Source: Mermis nigrescens
Taxonomy: Eukaryota; Nematoda; Enoplea; Mermithida; Mermithidae
NCBI GenBank assembly: GCA_036768485.1
Contig: JAVLUZ010000754.1
Span: 124,001 to 188,000 of the forward strand
Direction: 5' to 3'
DNA length: 64,000 nt
Shown one piece after another: positions 12,295 through 24,360 of this stretch. Each line of letters begins with the position of its first letter. Position 1 is the stretch's first letter. The translations under genes and the position numbers were made by a program. The notes under the pieces were generated by a model that saw nothing but the letters and a program-made list of their open reading frames with translations, made no database searches and was not told the DNA's origin.

Positions 12295-13709
12295 CTGAAA
12301 TAAGAGCTAATATAGAAATTGTTGGACATTTTGCCCGAGTTTGTTTTGAAATACGATATCAAGCGTTTGGCTCTTGCCAAAACTTTAAATGCAGTGTTTA
12401 GCTTGCTACACAACCAGTAAAAGGATGGTCACAAAAGTTCAATTTCATCTTAGTACAGTTAGATTACATGCATTTTGTTGCTTTTATTAGTTGTAATTAC
12501 ATGAATCCCTAGCCAATGTTACGATTACCATATCGGCACTTTAAAGGTAGGTAGAATTTCGCGCTATGTGGCCAGTATCCGCTGAAACCGATTTGCTCGT
12601 TTATTATGATCGCTAACATCGGCAAAAGAACCTTCATCAAAAGAGTAGTTAGTACCTACTAAATATACGAACACACCCTTTTGTCATGCATAGAAGAAAA
12701 ATGTGCTACTCGAGTTTTGTACAGATTGTGTTTAACAAACTATCTGCAAAAGAAGCTAACAAAGCTTTGATTCCATGTGAAACAGAGCGTATGTGTGTAT
12801 AAATCATCATTTTTTGCTACTTTTTCAAGAAAGTAGTGGCTCTGGTCTCATGGTTGAATTTCGACCATTTCAATCTACTAGTGGCTGTATTTTTCCCACT
12901 CTACTATAATATCGGTATAGGAGGTACATATGTATGTTGCATACATATGCAAGTCAAAAGCTTTCAGCTCAACTAATGTTGATAGGTGGTACCTAAATAA
13001 AGTATAACTTGATCAACTTCACCGTTAATTGCTTGATTTGCGTGGTTGAACGGATATCATTCTCCCTCTTTATCTGATATCGCAAATGTTTTCTGATTAA
13101 TAAATTTCCTGTCAAATCGTCACGTTGGCTTGAAATAGTTCTGGCAACTTGGCAGATTCAATTACCAAACTAATCCAACTTATCTTTTGCTAGTCAAAAT
13201 TTTTTTCTAAAATTCGTAATACATTATACAGGTATACGTTTAACATGCATACTACATAGTGATCAAACATATGGACGTCTGAGTTTCTCGCACCCTTGAA
13301 TCTGCAGCTGAAACCCAGCAAACAGAATTCACTTTTTAAAAATGTTTATGCTTCTGTCATCAATGTTTTTGACCCATTTTTAATGTCTGAGATTTTTTTC
13401 GTGTTTTGATAGCATTTTGGTTGCACCTATCAAAATGATTTTATTTAGGAGGAAGGGGTGGGGCTAAATTTTCGGATTTATATATCCCTAGAACCATTAG
13501 GAGATTCACTAAAATAATGACATTTTTTAGCGTTTCTCGACGACGCAATGGTCAAGGCTACTCAATATCAAACTTGGATGTGAAACAATCTACCGTTTAA
13601 CCTATCTGCATGACTAATTTCTCAATATCAAGTCCAAGCTTGACGTCAAAACCTTTCGAAATTCTTGTCTTTGCGTGTAATTCTGCTACTTTCCAAAAAA
13701 TAATACAGG
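12295..13709. other. Non-coding stretch
   Basis: I see nothing supported here beyond AT-rich unique-looking sequence. Confidence 0.35.
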
Positions 13710-13985
13710 AAATAATAAATCGGCGCGAAGCGCCAGATAACTTTTGACATTTTCACCATATTTAAGTCAAGATTGTGTTTGTAAGGTAAGGAATATGATA
13801 TAAATAATAAATATGGCGTGTGAAGCGCCTAAAAATTTAGGTCAAGTAGTTCAAAAGTGTGCAAGCCTATTTTGGCTGTCTTTTTAGCAGCATTTCAAGA
13901 ATTTGAACTTTTTTCATTTGGGAGACCCTTATGAAGAACAAGAATGCTTTTTAATTTCGGGAAGAGGGGGCCCCTCACCCACTCC
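13710..13985 (+). repeat. GCGAAGCGCC dispersed repeat, copies C (truncated) and D
   Basis: GGCGCGAAGCGCC at about 13721 starts a short copy, and ATGGCGTGTGAAGCGCC at about 13813 starts a fuller one. The second continues with the same ordered blocks as copy A and ends in a C-rich tail. The hAT-type MITE at 14007 lies immediately downstream. Confidence 0.5.
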
Positions 13986-14006
13986 TGGCTGATTACGCCC
14001 TAGCAC

Positions 14007-14274
14007 CATACGTGGGCAGCAAGAAAATTTGGGGGGGGGGGTGCAAGATTTTTTTGAAGGTCGAAAAATGGCCTTAAAAATGGTGGTATGGCGATAAAAA
14101 CACCATTTTTCGACGTTTCTCATCAAGCACTATCCATTGGCATCAAAAAATTGCGAAAAAAAACGAAAAAAAAATTTCAAAAATTGAATTATGAGGGGGT
14201 ATTTTGATTTCTGGGGGGGTATTTTGTTTTCCGGAGGGTGCATACCCCCCATACCCCCCCCACGCCCAGGTGTG
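14007..14274 (+). mobile_element. hAT-type MITE, copy 1
   Basis: Starts CATACGTGGGCAGC and ends CACGCCCAGGTGTG, so the first and last 11 bases are imperfect inverted repeats. The flanks are CCTAGCAC (13999-14006) and CTTAGCAC (14275-14282), an 8-bp target duplication with one change. The body has a G-run, a block centred on 'caagcactatccattgg', and three G-runs each followed by 'tattttg', 'gtgcat' or similar. It encodes nothing convincing. Confidence 0.85.
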
Positions 14275-15443
14275 CTTAGCACCCGTTTACGTTGACAAGT
14301 ATCGAAAAGCTATTGTGCGTTGTTCAGTATCAGATCTTTTTGCCATCTGTCGTACTTGAAGAACGACATTTAGAGGATGATTTTGTCTTCTGTTATTGCA
14401 AATCATCACTTTTTTTATAATCTTTTAAATCTTTTAGTGACATTTTACGAAGTTATGAACATATATGATCGATCACTAGAAAGGGAGAAATGAAAACTCG
14501 AAGAAAATGAAGCATACAAGGCAAGTTAATTTAATGAGAACAACCGCCCACATTCGAAGTCATTGTTTTTTCTTTTCAAGCCAAGGGTTACGTAATTTAC
14601 AGGTTTTATTAGTGCACTAGTTTCTTCCCTAAAAAAACTTGGCTCATCGGCAAAAATACTTTACCATTTTCCACTTCTCTAATTACAACATTATCCCGTT
14701 TTTAAGTGTCATTCACACGTGACGAAATATTGAGCGGCCTGTTTCATTAACAAGTTTTTCTAAGTAGCTTTTATCTTAGTGACTTTTCAGATTTTTGCAT
14801 ACCCTATAAGAGTATAATAGCAAAAATTTTCAGACCTTATTTAGCATTTGTGAAAATTTCGTCCTTATTTTGGAATTTAATTATAAACCATTGACTCAGC
14901 GCAAGCTTGCCCTGATATCTACGCAGTACCGCTTTAAGGAAACACTCAATTATTCAAGCTTTTAAAATTTCCGGACTTTGTAAAAAAATGTCCGAAACGG
15001 TTAGTCGATCAAACATTGACCGATTCATTATCTACATATAAACCGCCTACCAGGATATGTGCATTAGTTTCTTGGGAGGGTGGGCTTTAGTTAGTTTCAA
15101 AAACCCGTTTTTCTTCCGTTTTTGTCGCATCTTACTGAAAATCTGAATAGACCATGCAATTAATTCCGAACCATTTCACACAAATGCTCTTAATTAATAC
15201 AAAAACTTGTAATTATATTATAAAGCACTAAAATGACAGAAATCACCTTTGAAATTCCTATACGCTATGCTGGAATATGACGGTCAAAGTTGTACTTTTA
15301 CCACTTTTTATGCGCGTTTGATTCCACGCACTGATTCAACTCACTTTTGTTTTTAGCCATTGATTTTATACCTACATGATACAGCGCAAGATTATCTCAT
15401 TTTGTAGCATTTGAACCGCATTGGCGATTCGGACATTAGTTCA
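14275..15443. other. Upstream region of the GILT gene
   Basis: No gene seen. The promoter and 5' leader of the following GILT gene should lie here, but I cannot place a TATA box or initiator with confidence. Confidence 0.35.
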
Positions 15444-15669
15444 ATGCATTTAATTTACTGCATTCAAGTGATTACGGTGATTATTTCTTGTACAATCAGT
15501 AGTGTCGACAATAAGTTGCAAGTCGATCTTTACATTGAAAGCCTTTGTAGTGATACTACAAATTTTGTAGCCAGGCAATTTGGGCCGGTTTGGCGAGAAT
15601 TCTACGACTTTGTCGATTTCGATGTCACACCGTTTGGTAAAGCCAGATGGAAAGTTGCCGATAATGATG
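15444..15669 (+). CDS. GILT-like thiol reductase, exon 1
   Basis: Gamma-interferon-inducible lysosomal thiol reductase family. Members reduce protein disulfides in endosomes or lysosomes; in insects they are linked to immunity and protein turnover. I chose the ATG at 15444 because it gives a clean signal peptide (MHLIYCIQVITVIISCTISS). Residues 28-57 follow the family pattern: VDLYIESLC, then a stretch ending in QFGPVW, then FVDFDVTPFGKA. The catalytic site, normally CxxC or CxxS, reads C35-S-D-T38, so the second Cys is replaced by Thr. The donor after 15669 (GATG|GTATAT) leaves phase 1, matching exon 2. Reductase activity is doubtful without the resolving Cys. Family assignment is confident because exon 2 carries the CQHG signature. 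Confidence 0.85.
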
Positions 15670-17997
15670 GTATATTACTGTAAACACAACTGTTCGCCAT
15701 GAAATAGTTTTGAAAAATGAGCTTGCTAAGCGAGAGTTGTAAACCAAGAGAAATTTAAAGTTTAAACCTGCCATTACATTATGAAGAGAATTATAACAGA
15801 TTTTAAACTTAAAGAAAATGAAAAAGATGGGATGTTGGTTTAAATTAAAAGGATATGATGAAACATTGTTGAGAATGGGACAATCACGTGCTATGTATAA
15901 TGACTCCTTGATTAAAAGATCAAATGAGTTGGATGCTCGACGGATAACCTTGAAGCAATCTGAATCTATTTGAGATGTGTTTGTGAATAGCTGATAAGCT
16001 ATCACCCTGAATCGGCTTTCCTGTAGCAAATGAGATGCCAGTATGCTCTGCAATTCTATTCCCAAAATGTCGGCGAGTTTCGCCAATGTAACTAGCCATA
16101 CAGCTAGACACGTATACTTATATAGGTACTAAATTTGAGAGTAGCTCAGCAGGTACAGCACCCTTGTTCTTGAAAAACCGGCTGATACACATGACAGGTT
16201 TGTAAACAAACCTTACTCTAATCTGAGGGTAAAATGCAGATATAAGCTCTAATATTCTGCTGCGTATATTGTAGCCATGCACACCAGTGTAAGACAAAAC
16301 AAGAGAATAGCCCCGACTTTTATGTCATCACTCTTATAATAAACCTTTGTTATAAAGTCTGATATGACCTTATCAATCAAGCCAAGAGGATACTCATTTT
16401 GCAGTAGAGTCTGTTTCAGCTTGTCAATATCAGAGACAAAAGTGCCAGAAAATGTGGGCTTCTGATATTATGATGTCACAATATCATCGGACTTCCTTTT
16501 CAACAAGCACATCAAGAAAATTTAATTTCTTGTCACATTCAGTTTCAAATGTGAACTTCATATTATGATGTTGCTGATTCATTTAATCACAGAACTTTCG
16601 AGGCTGACTTCTGTCAGAAAACACTACAAATGTGTCATCAACATAACCTACCTACATAAGACTTGGGTCTGATCTTTATAATACAGTCTCTGAGCCACTT
16701 TGTCTCATGATGGCTCAATAAAATGCTGGCAAGAACTGGGCCAAGCGGATTACCCATAGCAACACCATCTATCTGTTGATAGATTTTATTCTTTTAATTT
16801 TAATCTTATATAATCTTTCGCGGCTTTTTATATTTCATTCTTTCTCGATCTGGAATAAGTCTTTTAGTTTTTAGTTTACGCGCTGAGAAAAAGGCAAAAG
16901 AAATTATTTAAGTTGAAAGAATCATTGAACAAAAAAGTGCTTAGGACTCTTAGCACTTAAAACTGAATGCAGATAGTCAACTATCATTGAATCTAATAAT
17001 TTATCAACCAAGTGTTTAATATAAATTGAGCGGAATTTTCGCCTTAAAGAATTTCAAAGCTAGCTGCATGTATTGTAGCAAAAACGCTTTTAGGACTTCA
17101 AAGACCTTTTGACGATTCATTACGGGAAAGTTAGAGGGTCTCAAGAATCAACTGGAGTAAAGATTTAAAGCAGAATAATTCATCACATTTCACAATGCTA
17201 AGCATAGGCGGAAAAGTTGATAAATTACTTATTTTCACTTCAATTTCCTGTACCGTTTTTTTCATTTTGAGAATAAGCATTTCGAGAATTTCGCGTTACT
17301 CAGCTCATTATAATACTGGGAGTATTCTGTGATAAACGATTCAAGAAGGACGATGAATCGGGATGTATGAGAGTCCGACCGAACTATAGATGCACCGCAT
17401 GGCTGATCGACAGGGGGTCAGCCGGTCTGAGAGGATCAGTCAGAGGGCTTTTTGGGCTAAAATAACCTCAAAAACTGGTAAAAATACTAAATTAGCGTAA
17501 AAACTACATTAGCCCACACTTTCTGGTAAAATTCTAGCACTTATGAAGAAGATTTTTGACTTTCATTCCTTTTTGTCCATTATTTTGCCTCATTTCCTCA
17601 GAAAATTTCCCATTTTTCCTTTCGGTGGGAGGGGTGTAGGTAGACCGCTAACCTCCCCATCGTATTTGTCCGGTCCAGATTGCATATGCCAGTGTGGCCG
17701 GTCCTGGGTCATCCAGTGTTTGAAAATGTACTTAAAAACAGGTATAAATACTAAAATTTCCCAAAACCTGCGCTAATTCACACTTTATGATCATTTTTGA
17801 GCAATTTTGCAAGGAAGGTTGACATAAGTTGATCAATTTTTGACATTTACGCCTTTCCAAAGAGAGCTGTCGATTTATTATCCCTAATTCCTTTTCCATG
17901 CCATACATACGTGCCTGGTCGGAACAGTCAAAGAATTGGCATACAATCACGCAAAGCCAGAATCGTAACTTATAGCATACCTACGTTACAATTTTAG
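15670..17997 (+). other. Intron of the GILT gene
   Basis: A 2.3-kb GT-AG intron (donor GTATAT, acceptor CAATTTTAG). It holds a minus-strand Penelope remnant (about 15800-16790). At 17400-17790 there is also a repeat-like stretch with two diverged copies of a block like 'ggtaaaaatactaaa..agcgtaa'. The rest is unremarkable. Confidence 0.75.
15890..16790 (-). pseudogene. Penelope-like retroelement remnant (RT and GIY-YIG)
   Basis: Read on the minus strand, the reverse-transcriptase block GVAMGNPLGPVLASILL lies at about 16766-16715, and the YVDD-type catalytic motif with TFVVF at about 16645-16620, broken by a small duplication. After further broken frame, the C-terminal GIY-YIG endonuclease appears at about 16105-15930 (ASYIGETRRHFGNRIAEHTG). 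RT followed by GIY-YIG is the layout of Penelope-like elements, which prime reverse transcription at an endonuclease nick. Several stops and frameshifts make it non-functional. It is antisense to its host GILT gene. The left part of the RT (palm start and fingers) is missing beyond about 16790. Confidence 0.8.
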
Positions 17998-18413
17998 ATT
18001 CGGACTTTGAATTCCATTGCCAACACGGACCAGAAGAGTGCTTGGGAAATCAAATGATGTGTTGCGCTAAGAACATGCTGTCGAACAATTACAAGTTTAT
18101 ATCATTTTTCGCTTGCGCTCAGGGCAATAGTATCGACGAAAATCAAGGATGCAGTGAAAAGGTTGGCCTTGATTTTGCTGAATTGAAAAAGTGTGCCAAA
18201 GGAAAATTAGGCCGCGAACTTCATCAGAAAATGGGCGAGAAAACGTCAAAGCTAGATCCCCGCCTCAATTTCGTGCCTTGGATAGTAGTCGATGGTCAGC
18301 GCGAGTCAGAGGCGCAAAGAAATCTCTCTGGCGTTCTGTGCAGAGCATTGAAAAAGTCTTCTTTAAAAGCTCCATCACTTTGCGGATCGGCTGATGACGC
18401 TGAGAGCCTTTAG
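17998..18413 (+). CDS. GILT-like thiol reductase, exon 2
   Basis: Completes the gene begun at 15444; joined length is 642 nt, 213 residues, usual for the family. The acceptor at 17997 gives a phase-1 junction that restores an Asp. The exon then carries the family signature, CQHGPEECLGN (residues 83-93), followed by paired Cys at 97-98 and the conserved tail pattern with FFAC, CAKGKLG, VPWIVVDG and a final Cys (SLCGSADD). These Cys normally form structural disulfides. The stop is TAG at 18411-18413. A plus-1 frame inside it (18191-18394) is a shadow. The coding sequence is intact; only the active-site Cys pair in exon 1 is atypical. Confidence 0.88.
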
Positions 18414-20173
18414 ACTGCTACAGCATTTTTTATATCGAAAAATAAGTCCCGTTTAAGCTCACTTTAATACTACTTTTGCTGCGGCATATCTACTTTCATA
18501 CATATAATGTAGCTGTAATTGATGACAAATATGTGTGTATAACTGTTTATTTTTAATTGATCATGTTGGTACATAGCTTTGCAATGCTAATAATATACCT
18601 ACTGATTTTCCTATCCCTACGTGTGAACATTCGAAACCTGTTGACTTCAAAAGAGATATGCAACAACCTTTTTGTAGAGAGTATTATCGCTTATTGATTG
18701 ATTTCTTGGCCAGCGCTCGTTGAGAACGTCCAGAGAGCAGATCGCTGGCTTATGCCCCACGTCAGCGGTATACAGAAATGGGAATATTCTCCTCCCCAAT
18801 GAGTTGTAGAGTTCAAAGTTGTCTGACAATTTCAAGGACGAAATTTTTGTAAAAAAACCATCGACAAATTTCTGTTTACAGTTAACTCATTGATGTGAAA
18901 ATATAAAATCATGCGTTAAAACAAATAATGATATATACATTCGGAAGCTTCTTTTCATTTCGCTGGTATAAAAAAAGAACATATATTCCCGATCCGAATC
19001 ACAAAGATTTGAGCTTGCCCTTTTTTTAAATGGCTCCGTTTTAATCGAATTATACTTAAAAGCGTCTCCGTTGAATCCAACTTGAATGACTAAATTAAAA
19101 TAACTATAATTTTTGATCCAAAAATAAATCATATTCAAAAATGTGCAATGAAACTGCAATCGGGGGTTATAGTTTAATCAGGCTAACTGAATAGTTTTGC
19201 AATATCTGAATACACAATTACAAGTATTATCAATTAAATGAATTTTTCTTTTTGTTATCCATTCATACGAAGAGAAATACTTCAAAAATGTGAAGTAAAA
19301 AAGAATGATCCTGTTTTTCAATACCAATTAGCAAAAATGAAGAACGGAAATGCTCCAAAAGTTGGCGCAATGTGCAACAAGCAATAATTTCGGACGTGCG
19401 AAAACTAAAGACAGTCATAGTCTATTCCATTCCAAATGACCTATTTCAGCTTAAATTTGTTTTTATGCAGCAGATAGGCTTTAAGTAGGCAAGTTATACG
19501 CATTATTAAAAGAGTCCAAAACATCAGGAAGAATAGCGAAAATCACCTAGCCATTAGGAGAGTATAAGAAAATAAACCGCGGAGTGTGTACCACAATGTG
19601 TATTAATAATTTTAGAACGACAAGAAAAAATTGGGCCATTTGGAATGAAACAAACTACAATACAAGCGGACTCATTCGGCAACAGGCAGCTTCGCTAAGC
19701 CTTGTGGCTAAAATAGGGTGCTTGAGGATCACGAAACCCATAAGCATGCATTTGAACGACCAACGAAATGTTGCCCTATCTCATATTTTTGTGTTCACTA
19801 TGATTAATTTCATGAAAAAGGTGACTTACGCATGTTTTCAATGTTTTTGCTGATTAATAACATCCTAAATTGAAGACAATAAGCATTCGAATAATCCATT
19901 ATAATGAAAATTTTGAAATAGCAAATTTGAATATGGAAATATCGCCAGAAATGTCAAAAAAAATTTTACAGTCTATTTAAGCTGTCTTATTTTTTTCTTT
20001 TCGTTCATTTTGCAACAGATCTAATAGGTTCCCAATACAAAATGCGTTGTCGAATCAATGATTAAAAACAATTAATTAGTAATACTACATTAATTGAAAA
20101 GTGCAACTTGACGCATTGAGTCTTTGTGTGCGATAAAAAACAAAATTCAAGATTAGTATTCATGTAGTGCGTC
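18414..20173. other. Downstream of GILT; possible minus-strand exon near 18.7 kb
   Basis: Minus-strand 18873-18647 is open from a good acceptor (AACTGTAAACAG) to a TGA and is GC-richer than its surroundings (…NSLGRRIFPFLYTADVG…). A second open stretch lies at 19082-18930 in the same frame, but no GT-AG pair joins the two in phase. I cannot name a family. Nothing else is supported to 20173. Confidence 0.25.
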
Positions 20174-20456
20174 CACACGTGGGCGTGGGGGTTTGGGGGT
20201 ATGCACCCCCCAGAAGTTGGAATACTCCAGAAATCAAAATATCCCCCCAGAACTCAATTTTTGAAAATTTTCTTTCCTTTTTTTAGCGATTTTTTGATGC
20301 CATTGGATAGTGCTCGATGAGAAGCGTCGAAAAATGGTGTTTTTTTCGCCAAATGACCACTTTTAAGGCAATTTTTTGACCTTTGAAAATTTTTTCGCCT
20401 CCCCCCAGAAATTTTTTCACCCCCCCCTCCCAGAATTTCGGTGCTGCCCACCTATG
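20174..20456 (-). mobile_element. hAT-type MITE, copy 2 (inverted)
   Basis: Reverse orientation: starts CACACGTGGGCGTGGGG, ends GCTGCCCACCTATG. A perfect 8-bp target duplication, AGTGCGTC, flanks it (20166-20173 and 20457-20464). The minus-strand frame through it is not a gene. Confidence 0.88.
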
Positions 20457-20464
20457 AGTGCGTC

Positions 20465-21779
20465 ATGCTTATCATTTTATCAGCTACTCGTCTGACTCTT
20501 TTCGTAGTATGTTTTCTCGTGAATTCGACTGACTGGACGCAAAAGGGCTAAAAAAAGTGTAATCCAGCAATTATAGAATAAACAGCACAATAAAAAATGA
20601 ATTTATGCAATCCAGCGGATTGAACAGCCTAGAGTTTTGAGAATTCAAAGCATGAACTCATTCAAAAGTTTTTAATGACTGAACGAGAATATTTTCCTGA
20701 TATTTTTTCACGTTTGCTGGCTTTTACCTACTTATATAAGAAAAGTTAAAACTGAATTCCATCTTTTTTACCATTTTTTGTCCTTTTTCGAAAAGAATAT
20801 GTTTGTGCATTTTTCACTAACCTATGTACTATGTTTTCATAAACACTCGTACATAAAAGTGTAGGTAATTAAAGCATTGAAAGCAAAATTTTCAATTTTA
20901 AATTAATTTTTAATTTTTACTTTTTGTTCGCGCATAAGCTTGCGATTTCGCGCAGCTCACCGCCCCAGTATCTTGCGTTATTTTCAAAAAATAGAAGAAG
21001 AAATCTAATCAAATGACGATTTTTTTCCTTTAAGCTTAGAAGACCTAATAATGTGAAATATTGAAATGCCAAATAAAAAATTGGGTATTAATAAATTGAT
21101 AAATTGAGTAGATTTTGAATGGAATGACCGATCATTGCGATTTGTGAGCGGATTAGTAATTATGTACGAGTATGAAGCTGAATTACTTTTACAGTTTATA
21201 TTTAGATACAGGGACATGGGTACATCTTTTACAGGGTGTGATTTAAACACATAACGTTTTTAATGAAAAACACGATAAATGGTTGGGTACAAGAAAGTCA
21301 ATTATAATAGTCAATTATAGTTCTAATCTGCAGATTTATTTCTCTTGCAGACGTCTTCTCTATTTGTTAAATGAAATATGAAATTTAGAGGGGGTCTATT
21401 TCCTTCTTAGAGATTTTTAAGTTTCTAAATCGATTAAAAATATAAAAAAAACATTTGCATTGCTACATTTGTAATCAGACGTGCACAAGGAGAATCAAGA
21501 AGTCTAAGCCTCAGTAGAATAAAACACCATTTTCTGACAAATAGGGCAAAATAATGACTAAGAACAGATAAAAATATAAATTTTTCGCAAAAGCGCTGAA
21601 AGTCTGCCAGAAAGTCTTAATTATCGTCGTTTTTACACTATTTTTCTTTGCTAAACCACAGGGCCATTTTATCTTAAAAAAGCGATTGAGCCTAGATCAG
21701 TTTGACCCCCAATACCGACCACACTGTGCACACGTGAAAAATAAACGCACAAGTTCACCTTGTTGCGTTCTTTAAGCAG
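20465..21779. other. Non-coding stretch
   Basis: AT-rich; I see no supported gene. A block near 21660-21740 (ending 'gtttgacccccaata') has a diverged counterpart at about 22560-22670, so it may be an old dispersed repeat. Confidence 0.3.
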
Positions 21780-21953
21780 GTGGCCAAAGCGTCCATTTGC
21801 GCATACTTGTCTAATTTAGCTTTTGCGTGGCAAGCCGGAGACATATGTTTGGAATGCTTCACTTCCAAAAGCGGACGTCCGCTGAAAAAGAACCGTTTCA
21901 AGGAACCGGTTTTTCGCGAATTTAAGACAAATACTCCTTTACTAAGACTGAAG
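21780..21953 (+). CDS. Orphan internal exon, unknown protein
   Basis: Bounded by a strong acceptor (TTGCGTTCTTTAAGCAG, ending 21779) and a good donor (CTGAAG|GTAACA, 21953/21954). Exactly 174 nt, open throughout in one frame (VAKASICAYLSNLAFAW...), and GC-richer than its surroundings. The peptide has Cys at ICAYL, ICLEC and a basic second half (KSGRPLKKNRFKEP). I do not recognise it and found no partner exon. The region just downstream (21966-22070) also has a short open frame in another phase. Confidence 0.3.
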
Positions 21954-23028
21954 GTAACAATGTCTTAAGCCGAAATCCTTCGGCATTTTAACAAGTTTTT
22001 TGGACGACTTATCGGATTTTGATGGTTTCAGGCATTGTTTTACGCATGTCTTGAACGCTTTCAATTGACCGTGACTTTTCACAATTTGTTCGTTGAACTT
22101 ATGTTGACCTAACTGGGAGGCGTTCAGCAGCAGTGTAGATCTAAAATATCAGATTCCTGCTTGAAATTCAAGTCTTTTCAAATATTTAGAATATTTTAAA
22201 TAAAATTCTTAGAAGAACAAAACAAAAAATGATTATTAAAAAAAACTACATTTACATAACTAACTATACATAACTATACATACATAACATACATAACTTG
22301 GGAGACCTACCTGAGGGTATAAACCAATCATAACATCTTAATTATAAAAGATTTATCCGACTATTGTGAGAAATTTGGATTTGTAATAGCTGCAACTTCA
22401 ATTTACTTAATTTACCCATTAAGTTTATGCTTTTCTTTAGGCAAGTAAAGGTTCATAACCAGACTACCAGAATAAACAATAATGAGAAAGATCAGTCAGA
22501 ATAGAGGTCAAAGACGGGTGAAATCAAAAGTTTTGTATAAAAGTACCTAAATCTGACGAAAAAATATAGATTAACGGGTTTTATGTTATTTCAGCTTTTA
22601 CAGTACTTTTAGAGATCATAAATTCCAGACTAAAAAAGAAGTCGGACTGACCCCCAGACTGGCCATGCTGTACACATTTGATTACAACGTGGCACATGGT
22701 TTGAGTAACCAATCAGACACAAGCGTTAGTTGAGACCATGATTAAAAAAATAAAAAAGGTTTTTTGACTAGTATATGATACAACTATCTCCAGAAATTTT
22801 TCATTTCCACAACGCGTCATGCATTATTGAACAAATTTCTGATATTTTTGATAGCTTGTGTTTTATATTTCAGGTGTCCCTTAAATATTATATAGTACGT
22901 ATGTTACGACTTATACTTTAAATAGGGCAGGGCTTGTCACCATGCATGAGCAGCAGCCATATTATGGGAGGTCTGGGTGGAATTAACAGGCGAAAATCCG
23001 AAAAACATGCCAACAATGCAATTCTAGG
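21954..23028. other. Non-coding stretch
   Basis: Holds a CATAACTATACATA-type microsatellite at about 22252-22302 and otherwise AT-rich sequence without supported genes. Confidence 0.35.
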
Positions 23029-24360
23029 CACGCAGACATTAGAGCGCCGACATTAGAGCGCGCGACATTAAAGTGCAGTTACAATGGTGCGTCATAGAGG
23101 CAGATATAGACTTTTCCTTCCCACAAAAAAGTTTGTAACTTTTTGTTTCTAAAAATTGGTGTACAAAAATATACCTAGCATACATTACGAAAATCAGTTA
23201 AATTTCTTGTTTGGTTAAGAAGTGGCTGGTAATTGACATAAATGCTCTGCGAAACAGTATCTACAAACGACCCATATGTTACTTATTTTAAAAAATTTTG
23301 ACGTTAATTTAAACATCTTTTGTGCAATGGAGTAGACTGATCTGTGTTCTAACACCAACAGCTCTAAAACTACGGTAGTAAGGATGTCATTTTAGGACAT
23401 TATTTTGTAGCTTTTCATGCACTCTCTAATGGAACTATACCCTTTCCACTTGTTTTCTTAACACAGGAATGCAGAGTAAGTTTACACAAATTTTGATCTT
23501 ATGCTTATTTACTGCAGTTTTATGATTGTTTACTGCAGCAATAAATTTCACGCTTTATTTGCACAACATACAGTAAATGCGTACAATTTAAAAATTTGTG
23601 AAAATGAATACCGTAATCTGTGTCAAGAAAATAAGTGAAACGGGTATAATGGCGTTACACAAAACCTACTGCTTCAAAAGTGACTGTCCTTTTTCCAAAG
23701 GTGAATGAAAAAGTCAAAATTTTTACTTTCTTACATCCACTATTTCAACCAGTGTACAACTCAACCAGAAAGTAAAGAAAGAATTTAAAAGTCAGTTCAT
23801 TGCTTTACAAAACAAAAGAAACCGCATGCATTTATCACTACCTGATACCGAGATATTCATGCGTAGGTAGTTTGCCCCTTTATAATAAAAAGCCTTCCAA
23901 TTCTGAATCGGAAAGTACCTATAGTACCTATATGAATCGTTGCAAATTGTCTCGAGTGTAAGATACAGTAGGACTTTTTTCAAAGGCATGATCGTTTTGT
24001 CCGTGAAGCTTTAACCGGCGAATTTTTTCATTTATTAGCATAAAAGTTTTGTAAAGTTACTTGAAGAACATTTATTATGGCTGCGCTTTAATGTCGCGCG
24101 CTTTAATGTCGCGCGTTCTAATGTCGCGCGCTCTAGTGTCGTTGCGCTCTAATATCGCGCGCTCTAATTTCGCGCGCTCTAATATCGCGCGCTCTAATTT
24201 CGCGCGCTCTAATGTCGCGCGCTCCAATGTCGCTGCGCTCTAATGTCGCGCGCTCTAATGTCGTTGCGCTCTAATGTCGCGCGCTCCAATGTCGCTGCGC
24301 TCTAATGTCGCGCGCTCTAAAGTCGGTGCTCTAATGTCGTGCGCTCTAATGTCGGCTCCC
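23029..24360. mobile_element. Element with inverted subterminal arrays of a 15-base repeat
   Basis: The left end (23036-23075) has three copies of GACATTAGAGCGC(GC). The right end (about 24085-24356) has roughly 18 copies of the reverse complement, GCGCTCTAATGTCGC, several slightly changed (TTGCG, AATATCGC, AATTTCGC). The two arrays face each other across about 1 kb of AT-rich, non-coding DNA. Inverted arrays at both ends are typical of non-autonomous DNA transposons with subterminal binding sites. ATTCTA occurs just outside both ends (about 23022 and 24363), a possible target duplication, though not perfectly abutting. Confidence 0.5.

Noticed and set aside
24061..24243. Plus-strand repetitive open frame
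   Set aside because: It is translation of the 15-base repeat array of a mobile element, with units of a multiple of three by chance.
24080..24356. Possible CRISPR array from regular short repeats
   Set aside because: Units abut directly with no unique spacers, and the context is eukaryotic.
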